Part shown: one piece after another, positions 36,037 to 44,543 of the stretch
Position numbering within the stretch: the first letter of the stretch is position 1
Layout: each line of letters opens with the position of its first letter
Assembly: GCA_902547295.1 (NCBI GenBank)
Contig: CACCNJ010000004.1
Coordinates: forward strand, 23,902-87,901
Source: an uncultured SAR86 cluster bacterium
GTDB taxonomy: Bacteria > Pseudomonadota > Gammaproteobacteria > Magnimaribacterales > D2472
Length of the DNA: 64,000 bases
Direction of reading: 5' to 3'
Position numbers and translations under genes: made by a program
The notes under the pieces: model-generated
Told to the model about the DNA's origin: nothing
The model's input: only the letters and a program-made list of their open reading frames with translations
Database searches by the model: none

Positions 36037-37128
36037 ATGACAGAACCAATTTGTAAAGTAGCAGATATTATTTATGTTAGGTTTGAACTTACAGAGTTCG
36101 AAGAACAGAAAAAGTACTTTGATCATTTTGGGTTGATGCTCGCATATGAAGATGAAAATAGTATTTTTTTTAGAGGTTCTGGAACTGCGCCTTATGCATA
36201 TGTTGCAACTAAAGGTAAAGAAAATAAATACATTGGAACAGCATATAAGGCTAATGAGTACTCTGACTTAGAAGCATTATCAAAAGAATTTAATGTTGAT
36301 ATTATTGAAAATACTGAGCCTGGTGGTGGCCATAAAGTAACCGTAATAGATCCTGACGGTATTGAAGTTGAAGTATGCCACGGAATGACGCCTGCTGAAC
36401 CAGTAGCAGTTGTATCTAAAGTTTTAAATACAGGTCAATCAAAACAAAGAGAAAACGAACTTCAACGTTTTGGAAAAGCTGCTGATGAATGGCAGGTTGA
36501 AGGAGATAAGTGGGTATATAAACTTAAATCTAATGTGAAAAGACTAGGACACACTGCAATTAACTGTAGGGATGCCAAAGCATCAGTAGATTGGTATTCT
36601 CGTGTTTTAGGCTTCCTAGTAAGTGATGATGTTTTAGGCCCAGATGGTAATTCAATTGGAGCTTTTATGAGATGTGATCAAGGAGATAAACCTGTAGATC
36701 ATCATACTCTTAATAACATTCAACTTCCTGGTGATAACTATCCTGGTCCTTATGGCCATTCTGGTTATGAGGTTACCGACTCTGTAGATGATTTAATGGC
36801 TGGCCATTATCATATGAAGACTATTGATGAGTATTATCATGAATGGGGAGTTGGAAGACATCTTTTGGGAAGTCAAATGTATGATTATTGGAGAGATACT
36901 CATGGTTTTACACATGAACATTGGACAGACGGCGATCTGTTGGATGCAAGTATACCTGAAAACAAAGCGTCGTTTAGAGATGTTGTTATGGCTCAATATG
37001 GACCAACTCCACCAATAACATTTGGTGTAACATTGCCTGTTGACCAAATAGATAAAGTTAGAGCAGAGCAACCAACGCTTCCTGACCTAATTAAAGAAAT
37101 GGAAATCGCTGCTAAGAAAGGAGCATAA
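36037..37128 (+). CDS. VOC-family extradiol dioxygenase-like protein
   Basis: The 363 aa contain two glyoxalase/VOC modules (about 8-118 and 168-300), the layout of type I extradiol ring-cleaving dioxygenases. The second module shows the 2-His-1-carboxylate iron site: H172 in RLGHTAIN, H222 or H223 in PVDHHTLN, and E294 in FTHEHWTDGD. H275 and the YDYWRDTHGF block also match catechol 2,3-dioxygenase-type enzymes. The first module looks degenerate. A C-terminal tail of about 60 residues follows. An AGGAG-like site precedes the ATG. It lies between a GST-like gene and a RutE-like gene. The exact catecholic substrate is unknown. Confidence 0.85.
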   Translation: MTEPICKVADIIYVRFELTEFEEQKKYFDHFGLMLAYEDENSIFFRGSGTAPYAYVATKGKENKYIGTAYKANEYSDLEALSKEFNVDIIENTEPGGGHKVTVIDPDGIEVEVCHGMTPAEPVAVVSKVLNTGQSKQRENELQRFGKAADEWQVEGDKWVYKLKSNVKRLGHTAINCRDAKASVDWYSRVLGFLVSDDVLGPDGNSIGAFMRCDQGDKPVDHHTLNNIQLPGDNYPGPYGHSGYEVTDSVDDLMAGHYHMKTIDEYYHEWGVGRHLLGSQMYDYWRDTHGFTHEHWTDGDLLDASIPENKASFRDVVMAQYGPTPPITFGVTLPVDQIDKVRAEQPTLPDLIKEMEIAAKKGA

Positions 37129-37132
37129 CAAT

Positions 37133-37795
37133 ATGATTGAATTTACAGACGATCAGAAGAAAGCTATTGCTGCTGCTCAAGAGAAATTCACTGATTTAAA
37201 AGATAAAGTTGATAGTCTATCTGATGATCAATTAAATTTATTGTTTGGTGAAGCCAGAAGTATGAATGGTTGGCAGGATAAAGATGTATCTGATGATATC
37301 TTAAATCAATTATATTCACTAACTAAAATGGGACCAACAAGTACAAATTGTTGTCCTGCTAGATTTATTTTTATTAAATCAGATGAACAGAAAGAGTTAA
37401 TTAAAGAGGCACTATTACCTAATAACGTAGATAAATGCATGTCTGCACCTGTTATAGCTATCATTGGTTATGATTTAGATTTTTCTGATCATATGGGCAA
37501 GCTTTTCCCACATATGGACGTTGCTCCAATGTATAAGGGGAATCCTGATATGAACTTATCAACTGCATTTAGGAACTCTAGTCTTCAAGGGGCTTATATG
37601 ATGATGGTTGCTAGAGCTATTGGCTTAGATTGTGGTCCCATGTCAGGCTTTAATAATGACTTAGTTGATGAAATATTCTTTAAAGACACTAATATAAAAT
37701 CTAATTTTCTTTGTTGTTTAGGTTATGGTGATCCTTCAAAAATATTTATGAGATTACCTAGATTTGAGTTTGATGAGGTTTGTAAAATTATTTAA
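37133..37795 (+). CDS. Nitroreductase family protein, RutE-like
   Basis: This FMN-dependent reductase of 220 aa is closest in pattern to RutE, which reduces malonic semialdehyde: NLLFGEARSMNGWQDKDVSD, LTKMGPTSTNCCPARFIFIKS and SAPVIAIIGYDLDFSDHMGKLFP, with the C-terminal CCLGYGDPSK. No other rut pyrimidine genes are present. It lies 4 bp after the dioxygenase gene, so it more likely reduces a semialdehyde or enal formed in the same pathway. That is an inference. Confidence 0.82.
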   Translation: MIEFTDDQKKAIAAAQEKFTDLKDKVDSLSDDQLNLLFGEARSMNGWQDKDVSDDILNQLYSLTKMGPTSTNCCPARFIFIKSDEQKELIKEALLPNNVDKCMSAPVIAIIGYDLDFSDHMGKLFPHMDVAPMYKGNPDMNLSTAFRNSSLQGAYMMMVARAIGLDCGPMSGFNNDLVDEIFFKDTNIKSNFLCCLGYGDPSKIFMRLPRFEFDEVCKII

Positions 37796-37801
37796 TTATC
37801 T

Positions 37802-38656
37802 TTAGAAATCTACAAGATCTGTGAGATATTTACCTTTCAATTTATTATAAATTTTTAATATAAACTTGGTTATTTTCAGTAAAAATATTGGGTTAGCTTC
37901 TTTATTAAAATTATTGTCTTTATCTAATTTATCGAACCAATTTTTAACGTTTTTATATTTATCTATTGGAATACCGGCTGCATATAAACGTTTTGTAGAA
38001 ACATACCATGCTAAGTCAACAATCGTAAACTCATCTCCTTTAAGAAAGTTTTGATTTTTTAAGATAGTATCAAATTTTGAATATATATCTTTAAATTTAT
38101 TTCCACTTTCAATAACTTCATCGTCTGTAATGCCATGATCATAATGTTTTTTCCAAAAAGATATTTCTTTTTCTTTATAAGCATCACTTTGTCCTTGAAT
38201 AGTTCCATCATGTGATTCTTTAAAATCAATTTTTCTAGGATCTTTTTTACCAAGAATATGAGGTACTAGATATCTGAATGTTAATCTTCTAAGATCAAAA
38301 TGTAAGCTGTCCTCATAATCTAAGTCTTTTTTAATATCATCAATTAAATTTGTCGGAAATAATTTTGTGTTTGGAAACTCTTGATCTAAGTATGTCATTA
38401 TATCGTTACTTTCAATATGAACATCACCATTATGAACTAGAGTCGGTACTAATCCTCTTGGATTTATTCCAAGATACCATTCTGAGAATTGATCTCCTTT
38501 TATAAGATTAACTTCATGGGAGACCCAATCAATATTTTTATAATTTAAAAAAATTCTTAATTTTTGTGAACAAGCTGAGCCTTGAAAATGAAATAAATGA
38601 ACACCTTTCCATTCCAATACTTCGGTTGTTTTAATATCAAGCTTATCTAGTTTCAT
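37802..38656 (-). CDS. Glutathione S-transferase-like protein (second)
   Basis: This 284-aa protein has a GST N-domain (HLFHFQGSACSQKLRIFLNYKNI with a cysteine at the catalytic position, then NPRGLVPTLVHNG and HIESNDIMTYLDQ). Its helical C-domain includes FTIVDLAWYVSTKRLYAAG. Cys-type GSTs of this shape occur among tetrachlorohydroquinone dehalogenases, maleylpyruvate isomerases and ligninolytic etherases. It is the last gene of the minus-strand operon monooxygenase-tetR-sulfatase-GST and converges on the RutE-like gene. The substrate cannot be assigned. Confidence 0.8.
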   Translation of the reverse strand: MKLDKLDIKTTEVLEWKGVHLFHFQGSACSQKLRIFLNYKNIDWVSHEVNLIKGDQFSEWYLGINPRGLVPTLVHNGDVHIESNDIMTYLDQEFPNTKLFPTNLIDDIKKDLDYEDSLHFDLRRLTFRYLVPHILGKKDPRKIDFKESHDGTIQGQSDAYKEKEISFWKKHYDHGITDDEVIESGNKFKDIYSKFDTILKNQNFLKGDEFTIVDLAWYVSTKRLYAAGIPIDKYKNVKNWFDKLDKDNNFNKEANPIFLLKITKFILKIYNKLKGKYLTDLVDF

Positions 38657-38665
38657 TTAAAAAAA

Positions 38666-40219
38666 TTATTTAGATGCTTTAAGCTTTCTGATTGAAAATA
38701 TTACAGCAGTTAACAAAAGGATAAATCCAATAAAATAATATTTAAAAGCGAGAATCATAACCCAAACTATAATGAAAAAACTTTTAGTTGGAGAAGGGTA
38801 TTCACTTATATCATAGTCCATTTCAAGCCAAGGTGACCCAATTACAGGACCTCCCTCAGTGTCTCCATAGTTATAAAAGTGTGCTGGGTCAATTATTGGA
38901 ATTACTTCCCTTTGTTTCATGTCCATCATAGTTTCTTTCATTGAGTTAAAAACCTCTACTTCAATCTCAGACAAATCCTTTGTTTCAAATGGATCATCAT
39001 TTACATTGAATAATGAATAAGTTCCTTCTACATCAAGCATTACTGGTTTTCGAAAATGCAACTTCCATTCATCGTTAAATAAAGCTCGTTCATCAAATAC
39101 GATTTTTGCTCCAACAAAATCATTATTTGGTGCTATAAGATCACCAGTTATTAAACTTTGCCATTTGTCAGTTCCATCAAAGGTTATCTTATCGCTTACT
39201 TCTATTTCTGCTGCAGATAACAAGGTTGGAAGTAGATCCTGAACAAATATATATTGATCGCTTTTTGAGTTATCTAAAACTCCTTTCCACATTATACTTG
39301 CAGGAACTCTTATGCCTCCTTCATGTGCAGAACTTTTACTTCCACGGAGTCCAGCTGTACTCCCTCTGGAATGGGTCAAGCCTGGTGCTAATACAGCAAC
39401 GACAGGGTTTATATCAAATACTGGACCATTATCACTAAAAAAAACAATTATTGTTTCTTCTAATATTCCTTGATCTTCAATTGTATGAATTATTTTTCCA
39501 ATCTCAGTATCCAAAGCATTAACATTTGCTGCATATGCTCTATCCAGTGGATCTTCAATATAACTAAATAATTCTATATTCTTTTCAGGAGCCTGAATTG
39601 GAGTGTGGGGTGCGTTAAAAGCAACATAAAGAAAAAGGGGTCGATTTGGATCTTTGTTTTCAATAATTCTAATTGCTTCATTTGCTATAAGCTCAGTTGA
39701 ATAACCATCTTCATATAGAGGCTCCTCGTTTCTATGCCAATCTAATCTTGATGAATGTACATGGTCAAAGTATCCAATCCCTCCAAGCATGTGGCCATAA
39801 CTTTGATCAAAACCTCTGTTTGTAGGCCAATATTCTTTCAAATGAAGTCCCAAATGCCATTTACCTGAGAGGGCTGTTTGATAGCCTGCTTCTTTGAAAA
39901 ACTGAGGCATTATTTTTAAATCTGCCGGCAGCCCATATTGCTCTGCAGTTGGATTTGCCAAGGGTCTAATAATGCCATGATTAAATATATGAAGACCTGT
40001 TAACAATGATGCTCTTGTCGGACTACAAACAGGACTTGCGTAAAATCTGTTGAGTTCAAGACCATTTTTAGCTAATGCATCTATGTTTGGGGTTGGAATA
40101 TGTCCTCCATGATATGAGACATCACCCCAGCCCATATCGTCTGTGAGTATGATAATTACATTTGGCTTGGAGTGAATGTTTGCACTTAAAAGCAACATTA
40201 TTAATATTAATATTTTCAT
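38666..40219 (-). CDS. Sulfatase (arylsulfatase family, membrane-anchored)
   Basis: The enzyme hydrolyses sulfate esters using formylglycine. Of 517 aa, residues 1-17 are a signal peptide. Metal aspartates are D27-D28 (LTDDMGWGD), and the modification motif C65-S-P-T-R-A is complete. GKWHLG and FFSDNGPV are typical. A C-terminal membrane helix near 485-510 with a basic tail (IRKLKASK) suggests it is tethered in the periplasm. It overlaps tetR by 4 bp and lies in an operon with an aromatic monooxygenase. That favours desulfation of an aryl or alkyl sulfate that then enters the pathway. Confidence 0.92.
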   Translation of the reverse strand: MKILILIMLLLSANIHSKPNVIIILTDDMGWGDVSYHGGHIPTPNIDALAKNGLELNRFYASPVCSPTRASLLTGLHIFNHGIIRPLANPTAEQYGLPADLKIMPQFFKEAGYQTALSGKWHLGLHLKEYWPTNRGFDQSYGHMLGGIGYFDHVHSSRLDWHRNEEPLYEDGYSTELIANEAIRIIENKDPNRPLFLYVAFNAPHTPIQAPEKNIELFSYIEDPLDRAYAANVNALDTEIGKIIHTIEDQGILEETIIVFFSDNGPVFDINPVVAVLAPGLTHSRGSTAGLRGSKSSAHEGGIRVPASIMWKGVLDNSKSDQYIFVQDLLPTLLSAAEIEVSDKITFDGTDKWQSLITGDLIAPNNDFVGAKIVFDERALFNDEWKLHFRKPVMLDVEGTYSLFNVNDDPFETKDLSEIEVEVFNSMKETMMDMKQREVIPIIDPAHFYNYGDTEGGPVIGSPWLEMDYDISEYPSPTKSFFIIVWVMILAFKYYFIGFILLLTAVIFSIRKLKASK

Positions 40220-40803
40220 TTCTTAATAATTTTCTTAAGTCCAGATTCTCTTGCTTCAAAAAAGAATTTCATAAAAACTTTTTTATCATTTGCAGACATC
40301 TCTAACACTTCATCAATATACTTTTCCATTGAAGCCAAGCCAAATTCAACAACCATAGCTATTGCCACAGCTGATTTAATTTCAGAATTTGGTTTTTTTA
40401 AATTTTTTAATTTTGTAAGTTGTTCAAGTGTGTTTCTTGAAACAGATAAATTTGAATCTATTTGAACTCTTACTAAATCCATTTGATCATCAAGTACAGC
40501 TCTTATAACTGCTTTGAAGTAATCGTCAGTTATAGTTGATAGGGGTTCGTCTCCAAGATTAGTGGGAGATACATTTCTCCTTTCTAATTGTTGAACATGT
40601 TCAAATGCCAATTGTTTGTAGGTTGCAATTAATAAACCTTTTTTTCCACCAAAATAATGATGAATTTGAGCATGATTTACACCAGCATGGTCAGCAATGT
40701 CTCTAATAGTGAGTTGATTTGGGCCTACCGATCCAACAAGATATGATGCAGAATCTATCAGACGCTTTTCAACATTTTTTCTACCTCTTTTATTATCTGC
40801 CAT
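40216..40803 (-). CDS. TetR-family transcriptional regulator
   Basis: This 195-aa regulator has an N-terminal helix-turn-helix (LTIRDIADHAGVNHAQIHHYFGGKKGLLIATYKQ region) and a variable ligand-binding domain. I use ATG 40803 (MADNKRGRKN), 13 bp after the monooxygenase stop; a start at 40863 would overlap that gene and add an unrelated leader. It lies in the monooxygenase-tetR-sulfatase-GST operon, so it would be autoregulated if it binds the element at 42397-42446. Candidate operators with the pattern TAGTCA-N2-TGRNTA are found at three promoters of the island. Confidence 0.9.
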   Translation of the reverse strand: MADNKRGRKNVEKRLIDSASYLVGSVGPNQLTIRDIADHAGVNHAQIHHYFGGKKGLLIATYKQLAFEHVQQLERRNVSPTNLGDEPLSTITDDYFKAVIRAVLDDQMDLVRVQIDSNLSVSRNTLEQLTKLKNLKKPNSEIKSAVAIAMVVEFGLASMEKYIDEVLEMSANDKKVFMKFFFEARESGLKKIIKK

Positions 40804-40816
40804 TTTTATATGAATA

Positions 40817-42397
40817 TTAATCCTTAAAAAACTCTCCTTTGAGTTTTGTAATAAGTTTATCAATATTATTAATAATATCTACATTATCCACACAACCATA
40901 TATATGTTGATCTGGTCGAATTATTGCAACAGATATATTATTTTCTTTAGCCCAATTACAAATCTTTTTATCTTGATTAAATTTATTATCTTCTGTCATT
41001 AGATGAATATTATTCTCAAAAATTTTTGCTGATTCTAAATTTTTAATTTCATTGAATACATTTGAATCATTTTCAAATAGTAAAATTCCAAAATTGTTGC
41101 CAAGATATTGATCAAATAATTTATTATCAACTTTAATATCAAGGGAAGGGTGAGGAATAATTACACCATTAACATCATTAGGGAATAGATCATTATCAAT
41201 CATTCCATTTTTAATTTTCCATGGCTTCTGAAATTTTAAAGGTTTTAGAAGTTTTGGTATATAACTAGCAACATTAAGATAAATGTCTCTTAAGGTTGCT
41301 GTTAACCAATCTTGACTTCCAATTATATCGCCTTGTTTCATTGCGCCTTTTATTACAAAATCTACAATTCCTTTTCTTTCTAATGAATATGTATTAAGAA
41401 TTTCTTTATTAAAAATGTTATTCATTACGCCTGACAATTTCCAACATAAGTTATATGAATCCTTTATACCTTGGCATAGACCTTGTCCTAAAAACGGAGG
41501 CATTTGATGGGCAGCATCACCTAAAAGAAAACAATTATTAAATTTAAAATTTTTTGCTAATAGGCCATGAAATGTATAAGCACTAGATCTTAACAACTTA
41601 CCACTATTCAGTGGAATTTCTGGATTTAGCCTCCAAAGATGTGGCTTCATCATTTTACGTATATTTTTTTCGTCTTCTAATGTCGCTAAATTATCATCAG
41701 GATTAACCTTAAATTCCCATCTTACGTGTTGTCCTGTTATTGGAACAATTGTTGTTGGTCTCTTATAGTCACATATCTGATATCGATCAGTGTTAATCTT
41801 ATATTTATCATCTACCTGATAATCTACAACCACCCAATCTTGGTCACATTTATAATCAAATGATTCTATATTTAATGCCTTTCTAACAAAACTATTAGCA
41901 CCATCACAAGCTAAAACATAGTTACTTGTTATATATTCATTTTCTTCGTTGTTTATATTTAATAAAGTTAAATTATTAATAGATTCTTGAGCATCAATAT
42001 TTGTTAACTTATAGCCAAGTTTTATATCAATATTATTATGTTTAATAGCTTCACTTCTTAAAAAATTTTCAAATATAGGTTGATTAAAGAAAACACTCTC
42101 ATCATAACCATTAATTGGCTCATCAAGCTTAAGATTAATATTTACAATTGATTTACCTTTATTATTTAAAAAATTAATTCCTTCCATTGGATGAATAATT
42201 TTTGAAATTTCACCCATAAAGCCCATTGTTTGAAATATTCTTTGAGTTTGTCCATCAAAATGAACAGCCCTTGGAATATCCCAAATTTCTTTTTTTGGTT
42301 CTATTACAATTGTATTGAAACCTTTTTGTCCAAATAAATTTGCTGTTACAGCACCGACAGGACCATAACCTATAATTGCAATATCATAATTTTTCAT
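40817..42397 (-). CDS. FAD-dependent aromatic monooxygenase, MhpA-like
   Basis: This is a class A flavoprotein hydroxylase of 526 aa. The FAD motif G10-x-G12-x2-G15 is in IIGYGPVGAVTANL, the DG motif in VLACDGANSFVRKAL, and the GD motif in CFLLGDAAHQMPPFLGQGL. These match 3-(3-hydroxyphenyl)propionate or 2,4-dichlorophenol hydroxylases, which turn phenols into catechols for ring cleavage. The C-terminal thioredoxin-like domain is present. It heads the minus-strand operon with tetR, sulfatase and GST. A TTGACT-N16-TAAACT promoter puts the start point at about the ATG, so the message may be leaderless. Confidence 0.9.
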   Translation of the reverse strand: MKNYDIAIIGYGPVGAVTANLFGQKGFNTIVIEPKKEIWDIPRAVHFDGQTQRIFQTMGFMGEISKIIHPMEGINFLNNKGKSIVNINLKLDEPINGYDESVFFNQPIFENFLRSEAIKHNNIDIKLGYKLTNIDAQESINNLTLLNINNEENEYITSNYVLACDGANSFVRKALNIESFDYKCDQDWVVVDYQVDDKYKINTDRYQICDYKRPTTIVPITGQHVRWEFKVNPDDNLATLEDEKNIRKMMKPHLWRLNPEIPLNSGKLLRSSAYTFHGLLAKNFKFNNCFLLGDAAHQMPPFLGQGLCQGIKDSYNLCWKLSGVMNNIFNKEILNTYSLERKGIVDFVIKGAMKQGDIIGSQDWLTATLRDIYLNVASYIPKLLKPLKFQKPWKIKNGMIDNDLFPNDVNGVIIPHPSLDIKVDNKLFDQYLGNNFGILLFENDSNVFNEIKNLESAKIFENNIHLMTEDNKFNQDKKICNWAKENNISVAIIRPDQHIYGCVDNVDIINNIDKLITKLKGEFFKD

Positions 42398-42446
42398 AGT
42401 AAATAGTTTATGAGTTGATTTATTTTAGTCAAGTGGATAGGATATT
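42397..42446. repeat. 50-bp promoter/operator element, copy A
   Basis: This copy is 45/50 identical to 42977-43026. On the plus strand it holds TTGATT (42415-42420), a 17-bp spacer and TAGGAT (42438-42443). On the minus strand TTGACT (42432-42427) and TAAACT (42410-42405) read toward the monooxygenase. The pseudo-palindrome TAGTCA-AG-TGGATA (42426-42439) sits between the plus-strand boxes and covers the minus-strand -35. Confidence 0.7.
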
Positions 42447-42480
42447 ATGTTTAAATCAGTTAAAGATTGGGAGAAATAAA

Positions 42481-42894
42481 ATGGTCGAATTTGAAATTAG
42501 TAATAACTTCTCTATTGGATTTATAGGGCGGGTAATGTTTATGTTTGCCATGTTATTCTTGTTATGGATGGTGTTTAAAGCTATTGCTTTAGCTCACGAA
42601 AGAGGTTCAAATTTATTTCAAAAAATACTTGGAACAACAATTTCTGGATGTGTTTTGATTTTTAATTTATTAGCATGGAATAGATTTCCAGCATTCTTCA
42701 ACAATTGGGCTTACAGTTTGTCTCAATTAGACTCTTTGAGTCCAGGTGGACAAAGGTTTGTAGATAATATGGAGCCTACTGGCTATCTTGACGCAGGATT
42801 AGTACCCTCTGATCCAGTAAGCACAGTTTTTTGGCTTGGCATAGCCATTGCTCTATTGATGGGAATATGGACAGCTCCTAAGCCTAAAGCTTAA
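42481..42894 (+). CDS. Small membrane protein of unknown function
   Basis: The 137-aa protein has hydrophobic helices at about residues 14-36, 48-65 and 112-130. I use ATG 42481 because GGGAG lies 7 nt upstream; an earlier in-frame start at 42415 would lie before the predicted transcription start. A polar loop (FNNWAYSLSQLDSLSPGG) precedes the last helix. A protein of similar size and layout is encoded at 58440-58820, so the two may be paralogs. It is driven by the same element type as mmsA and is divergent from the monooxygenase, suggesting a role in the island, perhaps transport or membrane association. The function is unknown. Confidence 0.75.
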   Translation: MVEFEISNNFSIGFIGRVMFMFAMLFLLWMVFKAIALAHERGSNLFQKILGTTISGCVLIFNLLAWNRFPAFFNNWAYSLSQLDSLSPGGQRFVDNMEPTGYLDAGLVPSDPVSTVFWLGIAIALLMGIWTAPKPKA

Positions 42895-42896
42895 AT

Positions 42897-42919
42897 AAAA
42901 GCCTTTAGAGCGGTCTTTT
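42897..42919 (+). terminator. Weak hairpin after the small membrane-protein gene
   Basis: AAAAG-CC pairs with GG-CTTTT with one bulged T and an 8-nt loop, directly after the stop codon. It may act as a terminator before copy B of the promoter element. Confidence 0.4.
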
Positions 42920-42976
42920 AAAATTTAAAATCTTAATTATTTTCAAGGCAAACATATTTAAGATATTATCCTTTCT

Positions 42977-43026
42977 TAGTATATAGTTAATGGGTTGATT
43001 TATTTTAGTCAACTGGTTAGGATATT
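42977..43026. repeat. 50-bp promoter/operator element, copy B
   Basis: The second copy differs from copy A at five positions. TTGATT (42995-43000) and TAGGAT (43018-43023) with a 17-bp spacer would drive mmsA. The pseudo-palindrome is TAGTCA-AC-TGGTTA (43006-43019). The reverse-facing -10 has decayed (TTAACT), in keeping with no minus-strand gene here. A strong AAGGGGAG ribosome site (43044-43051) precedes the mmsA ATG. Confidence 0.7.
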
Positions 43027-43055
43027 TAGACCAACTTATTATAAAGGGGAGTTTT

Positions 43056-44543
43056 ATGTACAAAGTTGATCACTTTATTAACGGAAAATCATCGTCTGAA
43101 TCTAATAAAACATCAAAAATATATAATCCTTCATATGGAACTGAAATTGGAGAAGTCTTATGTGCAACAAATGAGGTTGCTGCAGAGGCTGTTGAATCTG
43201 CCTATGAAGCATCAAAAGCTTGGTCAAAAACTGGATTAATCTATAGATCAGAGTTAATTCTAAAATTTAGACAAAATGTCATTAATAGGTCTAAAGAAAT
43301 AATTGATTTAGGTATAAGTGAGGCTGGAAAAACTCGACCAGATGCTGAGGCTGAGCTTGATAGGGCAGTTCAAGCATTGACTCATATTGCTGGCGTTCAA
43401 CACTTTTACCCATCTCACTATAGTCAAAATGTTGCAGGTGGAATTGATATAGCTGACTTAAGATTTCCTATTGGTGTTGTCGTTGGCGTGGGTCCTTTTA
43501 ATTTTCCAATCTTGATTCCATTATTGCACAGCGCCATGGCATTGGTGACTGGAAATACTTATATTGGCAAACCCAGCGAAAAAGTTCCCTCTGTCTCTAG
43601 GCTATATGCTGATATATGGAAAGAATCTGGCCTTCCAGATGGTTGTTATAATGTTGTTAATGGTGACAAAGAAACAGTTGAATTTTTGATCTGTCATGAA
43701 AAAGTTGATGGCTTAGCATTTATCGGTAGTACAGCTGCTGCAAAGAGCTTAAAAATGCTCGGAGTTGAACATAATACAAAAGTTCAAGCTCTGGGTGGTG
43801 CCAAAAATCATATGATTGTTCTTCCTGATGCTGACTTAGATATGTCAGCAGATGCTGCAGTTTCTGCTAGTTTTGGTGCTGCTGGCCAGAGATGCATGGC
43901 TGTATCTGTAGTTGTTGCTGTTGGTGATATAGCAGATGAACTCTTAGATAAAATTAAAGAAAGGATGCCGAATTTAATTATGGGTGTTACTGATGATGAT
44001 AAAACACAATTAGGACCAGTTATCTCACCTGAAAATAAAGATAGAATTTATTCATTTATTGATAGTGCTGAACCTGATGGGGCAACTTTAGTTGTAGATG
44101 GAAGAATTAGATCTAATTCATTGGAGGGATGTTTTGTGGGTCCGACATTAATTGATAACGTTAAACCAGGTATGGCTGTATATGAAAATGAAATTTTTGG
44201 ACCTGTATTATCTTTTGTCAGAGCTAAAACTTATGATGAAGCTATGAAAATTACTAATTCAAATAATTTCGGAAATGGAGCTGCTTTATTTACACGTGAT
44301 GGTGGAGTCGCAAAAAAATGGTCTGATGAGATTCAGGCTGGTTCAGTGGGTATTAATGTACCAATTCCTTTGCCAACTTATGCGCATAGTTTTGGTGGTT
44401 GGAAGGACAGTGCATTCTCGGAAACTAAAGGTTTTGGTCCATCAGCAATTGAGTTTTATACAAAGACCAAGTCCTTATCAACTCGTTGGCCAGATCCTGC
44501 TGACAGTAAGGTTGATTTAGGATTCCCAAGAAATGATAACTAA
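43056..44543 (+). CDS. mmsA: Methylmalonate-semialdehyde dehydrogenase-like (CoA-acylating)
   Basis: This family oxidises methylmalonate or malonate semialdehyde to propionyl- or acetyl-CoA. The 495 aa show GVVVGVGPFNFPILIPL, the catalytic C280 in GAAGQRCMAVSV, and QALGGAKNHMIVLPDAD. In place of the usual ALDH glutamate this last block has the sequence typical of the CoA-dependent MMSDH subgroup. Closely related enzymes can act on other semialdehydes. It is controlled by promoter element B, and the alpha/beta hydrolase downstream overlaps it by 11 bp. In the island it could finish degradation of a C3 fragment. Confidence 0.9.
   Translation: MYKVDHFINGKSSSESNKTSKIYNPSYGTEIGEVLCATNEVAAEAVESAYEASKAWSKTGLIYRSELILKFRQNVINRSKEIIDLGISEAGKTRPDAEAELDRAVQALTHIAGVQHFYPSHYSQNVAGGIDIADLRFPIGVVVGVGPFNFPILIPLLHSAMALVTGNTYIGKPSEKVPSVSRLYADIWKESGLPDGCYNVVNGDKETVEFLICHEKVDGLAFIGSTAAAKSLKMLGVEHNTKVQALGGAKNHMIVLPDADLDMSADAAVSASFGAAGQRCMAVSVVVAVGDIADELLDKIKERMPNLIMGVTDDDKTQLGPVISPENKDRIYSFIDSAEPDGATLVVDGRIRSNSLEGCFVGPTLIDNVKPGMAVYENEIFGPVLSFVRAKTYDEAMKITNSNNFGNGAALFTRDGGVAKKWSDEIQAGSVGINVPIPLPTYAHSFGGWKDSAFSETKGFGPSAIEFYTKTKSLSTRWPDPADSKVDLGFPRNDN

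Noticed and set aside
37133..37795. Pyrimidine (rut) degradation operon
   Set aside because: Only a RutE-like gene is present; rutA-D, F and G are absent, and the neighbours are ring-cleavage genes.
42415..42480. Upstream extension of the small membrane protein at 42481
   Set aside because: It would begin at the predicted -35 box of its own promoter, and the Shine-Dalgarno GGGAG points to 42481.
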